Below are positions 23,718 through 34,114 of a stretch of 37,500 bases of DNA, in pieces (the stretch's first letter is position 1; every line of letters begins with the position of its first letter). The stretch is from Neocallimastix lanati (nom. inval.) (taxonomy: Eukaryota > Neocallimastigomycota > Neocallimastigomycetes > Neocallimastigales > Neocallimastigaceae). A program made the position numbers and the translations under genes. The notes beneath the pieces were generated by a model. That model saw nothing but the letters and a program-made list of their open reading frames with translations. It was not told the origin of the DNA and did no database searches. The stretch spans positions 415,001 through 452,500 of the forward strand of contig JACVTC010000043.1 of NCBI GenBank assembly GCA_016946835.1, written 5' to 3'.

Positions 23718-25139
23718 TTATAAAATATTATTTAAATTAGTTAAACATTCAAACCACAATTTAGTAAGATCACTTCTATCATATTTAATATTAATTAACT
23801 TGGCTTCTTTATTTTTGTATTTTTCAATTAAGATATTAATTTCATCAGTTTTTGTTTTTATTTTTTTTTTCATTCTCCAAATTCCTTTTATTTTCATTTG
23901 GTAATCATAATATGATAAATGTTCCTGTTCTTTTAATTTATTTATTAATTCATAAAAATTTGGTTTCATTGGAAATAGTTTATTTAAAGAATTATTGAGT
24001 GATTCTGAAGCATTATTGGTTATATGTTCAATATTATTATAATAATTCCAACTTTTCATATCGTAACCAATTAAATATGTTTCATAAAAATATTCTAAAA
24101 ATTTTAAAAATTGACAAGAATTTTTTTCAATGGATTTAGTTTTAATTAATGAAAAAATATCCATTATGTATTCAGGGTTGATAAATGGTAAGTTTGAAAT
24201 TCCTTTGTAATAATTAAATATTTTTTCATCATCGTTCACTTCATTACGGCACAATTCATTTTTTTTAATTTCTAATAAATTTTTATAATGCCAAATACAG
24301 TATTTAATATTTATATTAGGAAATATTTTTTTAACTGCTTTGGATATGCCTTTTTCAAAATCGCAATGTACATTTTTTGGTTCAGTTATAATATTATTAT
24401 TAGAATTTTGTTTTAATTTATTGAATAACATTTTATATGTTTTTTGCTTTTTATTTCTTAATATTGCATAAGAAGTAGTATAAAAACTATTCAATTCTTT
24501 AACGTAAGTTCTAGTAATAAACACTTGTTGACTAAATTTAGATGCGATATAAAAAGTACCATCCACAAATATATCATTATTATATTTCTTAAATAATTTT
24601 GCTTGAAAAGGGGATTGAAAAATTACTAAATCAGAATTTTTGAATATCATAAAATCTTCATTTCGTTCAGTTTTATAATATTCAGATTCATTAGGAATTT
24701 CATTAAAAGTTGTTACATTGGATGGTAGTTTTTTATTAATACTTCTTAATATTAGAGTTTTAACTGAAATATATTCTGGACACGGATATATAAATCCCAT
24801 TTCTTTAGAAATTTCATTATATAGTCTTTTTCGTTTTATATCAAAAGGATTTGAATGTTTTTTAATTTCATCTTTAATTTTATGTTTCATTACAGATAGG
24901 GATACACTATATTCGTTTCCAGGATGATTATGTAAACTCTCATATTTTAAGATTTCTTTCTCATTATTTAAAATAATAAAAGATTTACATTTATTATTTT
25001 TTTTATATTCGGTACATTTATAAACTCTTGAATTATCTTTCCTTGAATGTGAAAAATTAAATTTATATTGTTTATTAATAATGATTTGTTCTTCTCCTTT
25101 GTTAGACTCACTTATATAAATAGTTATGTTTTCTTCCAT
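23718..25139 (-). CDS. MULE transposase with FLYWCH-like zinc finger, intact
   Basis: The protein has 473 residues from an ATG at 25139, uninterrupted. Residues 1-75 form a FLYWCH-like finger with Cys42, Cys51, His70 and His72, expected to bind the terminal repeats. The DDE domain has Asp193 in FVDGTFY, Asp260 in HCDFEKG, a CIWH motif (Cys281, His284) and Glu379 in ITNNASES, the order and spacing of the Mutator-like superfamily. The C-terminus is Lys-rich and probably helical. It catalyses cut-and-paste transposition with 9-bp duplications, which the flanks show. Unlike the three related copies in this window it has no stop or frameshift, so it may still be active. No intron is needed. Thymine/adenine codon bias follows the host, giving no sign of recent foreign transfer. 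Confidence 0.93.
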   Translation of the reverse strand: MEENITIYISESNKGEEQIIINKQYKFNFSHSRKDNSRVYKCTEYKKNNKCKSFIILNNEKEILKYESLHNHPGNEYSVSLSVMKHKIKDEIKKHSNPFDIKRKRLYNEISKEMGFIYPCPEYISVKTLILRSINKKLPSNVTTFNEIPNESEYYKTERNEDFMIFKNSDLVIFQSPFQAKLFKKYNNDIFVDGTFYIASKFSQQVFITRTYVKELNSFYTTSYAILRNKKQKTYKMLFNKLKQNSNNNIITEPKNVHCDFEKGISKAVKKIFPNINIKYCIWHYKNLLEIKKNELCRNEVNDDEKIFNYYKGISNLPFINPEYIMDIFSLIKTKSIEKNSCQFLKFLEYFYETYLIGYDMKSWNYYNNIEHITNNASESLNNSLNKLFPMKPNFYELINKLKEQEHLSYYDYQMKIKGIWRMKKKIKTKTDEINILIEKYKNKEAKLINIKYDRSDLTKLWFECLTNLNNIL

Positions 25140-25534
25140 TTATAAATTTTAATATATAGTTTTTAATTATATCTTTTAAATTATTATATTAATTATCTAA
25201 ATATTATTTTTTAATATTAATTCTGAACAATTAAATATTCAATTTTTTTTAAAAGATAAAAAGTATTTTAATTATTTCTTTTTCTTTTAATTTTTTTAAA
25301 AAAAAAACAGATACATAAAGAAAAATAAATTATTTATTTAATGTATATAAAAAAAATTTAATTATTTATTTATTCTAATTTAATATTAATTATTTTTTTT
25401 AATATATACTAATACAGAATTTATGAATTAATTAATTATTTTATTTATATTATAATCTAATTAAATTATTAACTTTTAAGTCTTTTTAAAACAACAAATA
25501 TATATAGCATTTTTTAGCATATAAAGTAGAACTG
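25140..25534. other. A/T leader upstream of the transposase
   Basis: This lies inside the transposon, upstream of the transposase ATG on the minus strand, and probably serves as promoter. No distinct site is visible. Confidence 0.4.
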
Positions 25535-25990
25535 GGCTTTCTACTAGTTGTTATGTGGCGGACTTAATAATCATCTGGTATCTATTCTTTATCCGATTTT
25601 CCCGATAGGGTTTGGAGAAAGGGTAAAGGGGTTATAATGGCACAATTTCAGGTAAGTATTAATTCCGCTCCTACCATTATTGGATTGCCACGTATTTAAT
25701 TTCTATATTTGATCACCCATGGCATCCTAGTGTAGTTGTATAGCCTATACTGTGAGGGTTACGAGTTCAATTTCTATAGGATAACACGGATGTTATTTGG
25801 CAAGACATGTCTACTGGAGCTACTTCTGCTTAGGAATTTTGAGCGCCGACGTCGTACTGATATAGTATAAGATATATATACCAAAGTATATATGTTCTTT
25901 ACAAGCCCATATATATAATATGGGATAGACATGTGAATTCATATGTGTAAAAAACCTATTTATATATCTCTACAAAACGGTTGCTGTAAT
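25535..25990. other. GC-richer island inside the transposon with a tRNA-like segment
   Basis: About 455 bp contrast sharply with the surrounding A/T. A hairpin AGTAGAA / TTCTACT opens it (25545-25565 region). At 25724-25782, ATCCTA pairs with TAGGAT around an A-box-like TAGTGTAGTTGTATAGC (25728-25744) and a B-box-like GAGTTCAATTTC (25763-25774). The unit is only 59 nt and cannot form a proper T stem, so it is tRNA-like and not a tRNA. Further hairpins such as CCATAT / ATATGG follow near 25904-25923. It has no open frame of note. It may be a SINE-like insert, a captured host RNA gene, or part of the element. Confidence 0.45.
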
Positions 25991-26684
25991 ATATAAATAG
26001 TAATTGAAATGTGAACAACAAATTTTAATTTTTGAAATTTCAATTTACAGCTATAATTTAAGTCTTATAAAAATATTATTTTGTAATTTTTATTATTATT
26101 TAATATTTTATTTATAAATTATATATAAAATAAAAGGTTTAATTCTATTATTAAGATGTTATAATAACAACTAAAGTTTTAGTTATAATATGAAAAATTA
26201 ATATTTTAAATAATATTAATTTAAATATAAATTTATAAAATAAAATTTTTTAATAATAAAATATAAAAATATTATATTGATATTAATAATAAAATATAAA
26301 AATATAAAAATATAAAAATATAATATTAATAGAAAAATATAAAAATATAATATCAATAATAAAATATAAAATATAAAAATATAATATAAATATTAATAAT
26401 AAAATATAAAAAATAAGGTTATAAGGAAAATAATTATTTATCATTTTCCTTTTATAACATGATTGTCAAAAAAAAAAAAATTATATAAAAATATTTTATT
26501 TTTTATTGACCTTTTTAATTTTTATTTATTTATTTATTTACTTATTTATTTATACATTTATTTCTTTTTTACTTAAAATTATATTAAATTTTATGGCGTA
26601 ATAATATAAATTTTAAAAGCCACAAATAAATAGATGGCTTATTAAAATTTCAAAAAAAAAAAATTGGCGAAATGGACCACATTC

Positions 26685-26768
26685 AAAATTTATATATAAT
26701 ACTCCATCTTAAAACAGGTGGCTTATGATAATCACGTGCAGATCCGAAATATAATTTATGTATAAAAT
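26685..26768 (-). mobile_element. Relic of a D-type MULE end, right flank of the intact element
   Basis: Read on the minus strand it matches the left end of copy D: CCGAAA, CACGTG (26733-26738), ATAAGCCAC and ATGG[A/C]GTATTATATATAAATTTT in the same order. The match begins within the 9-bp duplication, so the intact element was inserted into this older relic. The relic's outer terminus is degraded. Confidence 0.68.
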
Positions 26769-26961
26769 TTTTAATTTCATTTATTATTATTATTATTAGT
26801 AGTAGTAGTAATAATAGTAGTAGTATTTTATGGAAGTGTATCCATATATTAAAAAGATAATTCTTTTTTTTTTTTTTTTTTTTTTTATAAAATATTATTT
26901 TTTCTTAATTTATTTTTTTTTTTTATTTTTTATTTTTTAAGCTTAATTTTACATTTATAAA

Positions 26962-26962
<1 letters not shown>

Positions 26963-27020
<58 letters not shown>
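26963..27020. repeat. 58-base poly-A tract
   Basis: An uninterrupted run of 58 A, one of the longest homopolymers in the window, lying between the transposon and the tRNA gene. Confidence 0.97.
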
Positions 27021-27022
<2 letters not shown>

Positions 27023-27086
27023 AAAAAATAAATTTAATTGTAAAATAAATTTTTAAAAATAAAAAATAAAAAAATTGTTGTGGTAT

Positions 27087-27091
27087 AAAAA
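27087..27091 (-). terminator. Pol III terminator of tRNA-Arg
   Basis: Five T on the minus strand follow the mature 3' end at 27100 by eight bases, the usual stop signal for RNA polymerase III. Confidence 0.65.
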
Positions 27092-27099
27092 TAAATAAG

Positions 27100-27172
27100 C
27101 ATGCCAAACGGGACTCGAACCCGCAGTCTTCAGATCCGAAGTCTGACGCCTTATCCATTAGGCCACTGGCAC
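27100..27172 (-). tRNA. tRNA-Arg (anticodon UCG)
   Basis: The 73-nt minus-strand sequence folds into a full cloverleaf: acceptor GTGCCAG with TTGGCAT, D stem GCCT / AGGC, anticodon stem TCAGA / TCTGA with loop CTTCGGA (anticodon TCG, reading CGA), T stem GCGGG / CCCGT with loop TTCGAGT, and discriminator G. There is no intron. The internal A box (TGGCCTAATGG) and B box (GGTTCGAGTCC) are canonical. Retrotransposons of dictyostelids often target the flanks of tRNA genes; here the nearest elements are MULEs about 0.3-0.4 kb downstream. Confidence 0.97.
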
Positions 27173-28813
27173 CCCAAACGTGTTATTTAATGGTTGTAGC
27201 TTATTGGTAAATGTTATTATTGTATTTTACCCTCCATAAAAATTATGTCTCCCAAGAAAATGTATCTATAATTAATAAATTTATAAACATAACACAAAAA
27301 AAAATTTTTTTTTTGTGTAATGTTTAAAAAATTGACATAGAATATTCTTAGAAAAGAAATAATTATATAATGAATTAATACTATAATATTAGTACTATAA
27401 TATTAACAATTACTACTTCTAATAAATACTAAATAGTAATATTAAAGATATTAATAATAAATATATAAATAATTATTCATCTATTTATATATTATTCATC
27501 TATTTATATATCTATCTTTAATTAATATGAATTCATATTTTAAATATATTTTATAACTTTTCAAAGTAAAAGTTGCTTTAATCAAGTTTACAACAGAAAT
27601 AAAATATCAAAAAAAAAAATAAAGACAATAATAATTTCATATTTAATATACGTACATATAAATTATTTATACTCTCTCACTATAGATATTGAAGTCAAAA
27701 TATTATATAAAAAATTTTCCTTTTCGACAATTAACACTTTATGATAAAATTATAAAAAAAAAAAGATTTATTATTGAAAGTATAAATAAAATTAATTAGA
27801 AATTATAAAAAATTTATTTATTTATAATCATCTATATTTAATAATATATTATTATATATATATTTATTAACAATAATTTAAAAACATAAATATTAATATA
27901 TTATATATGTATTTTTGAATATAATATTATTATATTTTTTTATTGCTTTTAATCTAACCTTATAATTTTTTATTAATAAAATTTTTATATAAAAAATATT
28001 TAAATTTTTTTTTTTTTAATTATAATCCTTTTGAAAAAAAGATTTTGATATAAATTGTCAAATTAAAATTGACACTTCAATGCTAACCATTTTTGCTTAG
28101 CATTAATTTTTGGTCAAACAAAATATATTAAGAAATATTTATATTTATAAAACTTTACAAATGATAACATGTGATTTTAATAGAATATATATATTATTAA
28201 TTATTAATTATTATTGTTTTCAGTCAATAAAAATAAATGAAAAAACAGAATAATATGAAAATTAAAAAATATAATAAATTAAATTAATTAAATAGTAAAA
28301 TATGAATATAATTAAAGTATAGATTGAATAAAATAGAAAATAAAAAAAAAAAATAAAAATAAAAAAAATAAAAAATAAAAAAAGATTAAATAAAATATAA
28401 CAAAAATAAATAGTAGAAAACGAATATAAAGTACAGATTGAATAAAATAAAACTAAATAAAATTATTGGATTAAGTATACATATATATTTTTTTTTCTTT
28501 TTACTTTAAATATTATCATTCTATATAGAAAAAAGTAATAAAATATTTATGATATTCATGGCTTTATATAATTTATTATTTGTGTATACAAATATAATTC
28601 TATTCTAATTACTATAATGTGGTTATAATTATATAAATTATTATAACTTTTTCATATTAAAGATTTAATTATATCATTGTTTTTAATATTAAAAATAAAT
28701 TGTATATATTATTATTAGATTATAGATATCTTAAAATAAAAATGAAAAAAAAAAAAAAAAAAAAGAAATTATACTAATTAACAATTAACTAAACAAATAA
28801 TATATATATATAA

Positions 28814-28844
<31 letters not shown>

Positions 28845-29189
28845 TTATTTCTATCTTTTTTTTTTCTTTTCATATTTTATATTTAGAAATGTATTAAACA
28901 AACGTTTTAATATATAATTTGGTAAAAAAAAAAAATAAAGATCTTGTTTCTTCTATAGTAACAGGAAATATATATTTCATACTATTAAAAAAATTTTATA
29001 TATTGACAAAATCAATATATATATATATATAAATTGGGTAAAGAAGAATGATTATTATAAAAATTGAATCCTTTTATACTAGTATCAGAGATTTTTAGTC
29101 AACATTAATAAAGTAATATTAATGAATCCATTTATTATGGGTTATTATGTATTTATATTTTATTATATAAATTAATGACGTTATGAACA
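27173..29189. other. Intergenic A/T DNA
   Basis: No gene is visible over about 2 kb. Two adjacent inverted repeats, TGTCAA / TTGACA and AATGCTAA / TTAGCATT (about 28056-28110), form neighbouring small hairpins with G/C content above background. Otherwise A and T runs and AT dinucleotide stretches fill the region. Confidence 0.6.
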
Positions 29190-29400
29190 AGTCAATTCAA
29201 TCAGAATGAATGTAGTTGTTCCTCCCTCAATGATAGTTCAAGAGATCATTGAAGAGAAGCCCGTCGTATAAAGCGGCGTATAGGGAATGTCATTCATATT
29301 AGTCTTGCTTAGAGTGAGGTCCACGTCGATCTCGAAACGGTATAATAAAGAATCCAATGAGAATATGATATACTTAAGTGAGAGAGACAGGAGTCCCAAA
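29190..29400. other. GC-richer structured island, candidate non-coding RNA
   Basis: About 200 bp with a sharply higher GC content and no useful open frame. It contains GAACAA / TTGTTC arms (29185-29221), a perfect hairpin CAATGAT / ATCATTG with a 10-base loop (29228-29251), and GCCCGTCGTATAAAGCGGCG followed by TATAGGG (29269-29285), which could also pair internally. It lies just upstream of the decayed ankyrin gene. I do not recognise the RNA, and it could instead be a fragment of a mobile element. Confidence 0.4.
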
Positions 29401-29469
29401 TTTCAAAAAAAAAAAAAAAAAAAAAGTTTTCGAAAACATTTATGAAATAAGGTGTTTAAAAAAATTAAG

Positions 29470-30860
29470 AAATTATGAAGGACATTAATTCAGAGTTGTA
29501 TAATAAGAAATTTCTTCCTAGTGATTTCAATTTATTATGGTTAACTGTTCCAGTTATTTAAAATTGTCTCTCTTTTTAATAAAAAATATTATTAAATCAT
29601 AACAATCGTATATTATTAGATATTACTTTTAAGCATATAGTTTTTTATTGAATAATAAAATGAATAAATAATTACTTTTTTAACAATAAAAATAAAACAA
29701 CAATGTCAAGGATTGATTTAAACCAATAAATTTTTAAGTAAAAATTATTTAATTCATTCAAGCGATAGATCTTACTTATGTAATGCCTGTTTATCTGGAA
29801 ACATAAATATGATTAAATATTTAATTGAAAATGAAAAGGAGATAAATGAAAATTATATAAGAATAATAATAGTATGACACCAACATATTTTTACATGTAA
29901 GAGTGGAAATGATAATTTTTTTAAATTTTAGTTGATTATGAAGCAGATATAAATAAAGAAAGACAATTTTGGAGAATCACCATTATTCTTTATATGTTTA
30001 TATGTATTAGTGGAAATGAATAAATCAGTAAAATATTTAGTTGAGTATGGGGTAAACATTAATAAAGAATTTTGGGATGAAGACACACCAGTATTTTATA
30101 CATGTAAAGGTAGAAATAAAATTTTTAAATGATTATTTAATTGACCATGGTGCAGATATATAAATAAAATTAATACAAGTGGTGATACCTCATTATTTAT
30201 TGGATGGGAGTATAAAGATGGAAATTTAGAAGAATATTTAGTATAACATGGATCAATAATCAATAAAAAAGATAGGTTTTCAAAAAACAATGTTATTGTA
30301 TATATGTGAAAGTGAGAATGAAAATTTAGTAAAACATTTAGTAGATGTTAATAAATAAAATTAAAAAATAAGAAAATACCACTTTATTTGAAACAATGTA
30401 AAATGGAGAAATGAAAATTTAGTGAAATACTTAATAAAACATGGAACAAATATATATAAAGAAGATAATTATTTCAGCATAACATCATTATTTTCTTCAT
30501 TTAAAAAGTGGAAATGAAAATTTAATGAACTATTTAGTAGAACTTGGAACAGATTTAAATAAAAAATAAAAAAAAAAAAAAAAAAAATGAAAAAAAGACA
30601 TTGCTTATATCAGGTTTGATTGAAAATGAAAACTAAGTAAAATTTTTAGAAGAACATGGGTCATATAATAAAAGAATTAGAGATGGTAAAACGCCATTAT
30701 TTTTGGGCATGTTATAATAAAAACGGAAACTTAGAATAATAATTAGTAGAACAAGGAGAAAGTATGAATAAAATAAGTCACAAAGGTGTAGTTCAATTAT
30801 ATAATGCATGTTGAGAAAGTAAATCTCTATCATATTTTTATATATAAGAATTGAAATGGA
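29470..30860 (+). pseudogene. Decayed ankyrin-repeat protein gene
   Basis: Scattered over about 1.2 kb and three frames are repeated ankyrin-type fragments: YLCNACLSGNINMIKYLIEN near 29770-29830, VKYLVEYGVNINKE near 30030-30070, then LVKHLVDVN, NLVKYLIKHGTNIYKED, NLMNYLVELGTDLNK, and DGKTPLFLGML in the last part. They recur about every 100 bp, as expected of the 33-residue unit, giving roughly nine to ten units. Many stops and frameshifts separate them, so no product can be made. A short open piece at 29474-29560 (MKDINSELYNKKFLPSDFNL) may be the former N-terminal part. Ankyrin-repeat families of this asparagine- and lysine-rich style are expanded in dictyostelids. The function of the lost protein is unknown. 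Confidence 0.82.
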
Positions 30861-32028
30861 AATTTATTTTTATTAAATATTTTTGGCTTTAATTTTTAAA
30901 AGGCTTTCTTATCTAGATTAGAACATTTTTTTATTTCACTTTAGTATAATAGCTTCTTATTTAAAGGATTATTATTATTTTTATAAGTGTATTAACAAAA
31001 ATAAATTTATCAACATATTCTATGTTATAATTAAACTAAAATTAATGAAATATTAAAATGAATGTAATAAGATGTATTTGTTTATATGCATATATATAAA
31101 TGCAAATATTATTTTATACAGTATTACAGTATTAACTGTTATATAATATTAAATTCAATTAGTATAATACAGTATAGTAAAAAAAGTAATTCAGTTCATT
31201 ACTTATAAAAAAGAAAAATATTTTTATTCCTTTTAATTTTTTACATAAATTTGTATATATACATTGTTATGTTTACTAATATGTTTAATTCTATATAAAT
31301 CAATATTAATTTTTTAAATTTGAACATTATTAATTTATATTTGTAATTTATATATCTTACAAATAATATTCATTTCATTATTTTTTTAAATAAGTATTTA
31401 AAAATTTATATTTTTAAATATAATATAAATATGAATATAAGGAAAGATGTTCATTGTATTGGGATGCCTTTGAACTCTGTTTTGCTATTAATTATATATG
31501 CAAATTAATGTATTGATTTGATACTTGTTTTGGACAAGAATTAGTATGTTTTGGCATAGCAATAATCATATAAAGCGATAACATAAACATTAATATATTA
31601 ACAATATAGCATAGTATTTAATTAAATAATATCAGTACATATAGAATTAATTAAATAAATAATAGCATAAATATAATTAATTAAACTAATCCTATAAACA
31701 TATATATTTAAACTCTATAACAAATAAGTAGCTAATATATATAAGCAGTATAAGCATATATTGATATATAAATAACCAAAATCATGTGTTGTTAAATAAT
31801 ATTAAATATATATAGTATTGATGTTGATATATATGCTAACTACAGTTAATACTAATATTGTTTTTATATATATTATGCATATGTTGCTATTAATTCAATA
31901 AAGTGCTCACATTTAACATTAACATTAAACAAATAATAGCATAAGTATTGTGACATATGCATGTATTTAACATTTATATATATCGCATGAAATAAAATGA
32001 AACAGTAACATGCTATGAATGTTGTGAA

Positions 32029-32071
<43 letters not shown>

Positions 32072-32276
32072 TAAAATAAAATAAATTTTTTTAAAAAAAT
32101 GTATGTATAATTCAGTTTTTATTTATCTATCTATCTATCTATCTATATATATAATATTTTTTTTTTTTGATTTAATTTATGAAAATAATATAATAAAAAT
32201 AAAAATAAAAATAAAATAAAATAAAATAATAATAAAAAAAAAGAATAACACTCTTATTACAATTATTTATTTATAT

Positions 32277-32307
<31 letters not shown>

Positions 32308-32367
32308 GATATTTCATTATTTGATTTTATTTAGCAGATAAATTATGGTATTATTAAATATATTTAC

Positions 32368-32430
<63 letters not shown>

Positions 32431-32613
32431 CTTTCTCTCATTTTTCTAATTATTATGATTACAAAATTTAATAATTCTTATGTATATAATTTTTTATAAT
32501 AGACTATAGGATATTTTTATTCTTTAGTTTTTCTTAGTTTATGACTTATTATTATTATTATTATTATTTTGGTATGAGTAATATTTAAATATATACGATA
32601 TTAATTATTGGAT
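30861..32613. other. Intergenic A/T DNA with microsatellites and long poly-T
   Basis: No gene is visible. It contains an AAT microsatellite (about 32029-32067), a TATC microsatellite (about 32125-32147), T runs at 32281-32307 and a 60-T tract at 32371-32430. The part near 32440-32613 is likely the 3' flank of nudC. Confidence 0.6.
32371..32430. repeat. 60-base poly-T tract
   Basis: An uninterrupted run of 60 T about 180 bp past the nudC stop codon. Confidence 0.97.
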
Positions 32614-34114
32614 TTATTGGATTTTGACATTAGAGAACTAAATATTTGAGTGATATTTTTAAATAATATATAGACAACATTTAAATCATTAATAAAATAT
32701 ATACAAATTAATATTATAAATATATATATTTATATTGAATTTCAATTAATTGAATTGACAATATAGAAAAATAAAAATATTAAAATAAACTTACATCCAT
32801 TTCAGGGTGTTGAGCTTGGAATCTTTTTTTTGAAAAAAAATTTGAAAAAATATTAAAAATAATAATATATATATGAGCAATTATTATCAAAATTTAAATT
32901 TTCTTTCATATATTATAACTATTTCATATTATAATATTGTATAATTTATTTAATATTATCTATTTTTGTATTATTAAAAAGTACCTTTTAAGAGCTTCTT
33001 GTTTCTTTAATTCATCACTAGTTGGAAGACCAGCTGCCTTTTGTCTTTGATCGAACTTTATTAATTTTTAAATTAATATATTAATTAATTTATTGGAAAC
33101 GTAATAGAAATTAATATTTAAAAAATAAATTTAGATATTAATAGTCATTTTATTTAAACAATTTTTTAAAATTAAGGAAATTAATTTAAATTTCTTCTAT
33201 ATATAAAAATAATATTAAATGCGATTAATATATGAGGAAAAAAAAAGCAATACTTTACCATCATCTTTTCAACCATTGATCTGGTTTCTCCATCAAGATC
33301 ACTTAATTTTGAGTTTTCTGGTTGAATCTTAGTAGTATCAATAGCTGGATGATGAGTAAGAACATTTTTCCACCATTCCATCTTATTGTACTTTTCTAAA
33401 TGAATATGTAATTCATCATTATCTATATATTATTATTAATCAATATAATTTTTTATTATGTAAAACATATATTTATAAAATAAATTTCAGCAAATAATTA
33501 AATTTAATTGTAGTAATAAAGGTGAATATAAAGATTAATAAAAAAATTAAAAAAAAATAGAAAATTACCAACAAGCCAAACACTATCATCAACATGAATA
33601 AGAGCACATAATTCACCCTTTAAAATATAATAATTAAATAAATATAATATAAAATAAGATTTAGTATATGACTTTGAAAAGTATATTGTGTTAAATTTTT
33701 TTATTATTTTTTTTCAGTAAAAATATAATAAAAAAAGAATTTTAATAATTACTTCCATAATTGGTTCTTGACCCTTTAAACCAGCCTTTAAATGTTTCTT
33801 TTCAATCTTAATATCAAGTTGTCTAGCACGTGTACCTTTTGGAATTGGAACAGTAATATCAACATCTTGTAAAGTTTGCCTCCATTGATATGGTAAAGCT
33901 TTAATTTATAAAAATTTTAATTTTAAAAATTTATATTGAAATTTTAATTTATTATATATATATAAAAAAAAAAAAATAGTAATATTAATAAAATAGAGGA
34001 GTATAGTATATATTACATACCAGCTTGTTCAGCTTCTTCTCTCTTACGTTGTTCTTTATCATAAGCATCTCTTTCAGCTTCAGTCATTTGATCGTATTCC
34101 TTTGTAGTAGTCAT
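32614..34114 (-). CDS. nudC: NudC, CS-domain nuclear distribution protein
   Basis: Seven exons join in phase on the minus strand: 34021-34114, 33753-33898, 33569-33617, 33259-33422, 32985-33055, 32795-32822 and 32614-32637, giving 191 residues. After a short charged N-terminus ([20 protein letters not shown]) comes the CS (p23-like) domain from about residue 33, starting [20 protein letters not shown] and including GLKGQEPIM and [11 protein letters not shown]. The C-terminal part has the NudC signature [20 protein letters not shown] and the family end [10 protein letters not shown]. The tiny last exon encodes only FSNVKIQ and a stop, which fits the conserved C-terminus. It lacks the long N-terminal coiled coil of animal NudC. 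Family role: an Hsp90 co-chaperone that stabilises Lis1 and dynein components, acting in nuclear movement and cytokinesis. All introns are short and A/T-rich. Confidence 0.95.

Larger units (their letters stand above)
23251..26684 (-). mobile_element. Complete MULE transposon with intact transposase (copy B)
   Basis: The left end is GGGAGAGGTCCAAAACGCC and the complement of the right end is GAATGTGGTCCATTTCGCC; both continue AATTTTTT. The element is flanked by a perfect 9-bp duplication AAAATTTAT (23242-23250 and 26685-26693), the size typical of Mutator-like elements. The transposase is read from the minus strand (25139 to 23718). CACGTG at 23278-23283 sits 27 bp from the left end. Between the transposase start and the right end lie about 1.5 kb containing a GC-richer island (25535-25990), an A/T (AATATAAA)n-like stretch, and a hairpin AAATTTTAA-AAGCCA / TGGCTT-ATTAAAATTT (about 26607-26650). 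Confidence 0.9.

Noticed and set aside
25724-25782. Possible tRNA closed by ATCCTA / TAGGAT
   Set aside because: It is too short (59 nt), has no proper T stem and no convincing anticodon arm; reported only as tRNA-like.
30096-30833. Two minus-strand open frames of 64 and 66 codons
   Set aside because: They are shadows of the decayed plus-strand ankyrin repeats.
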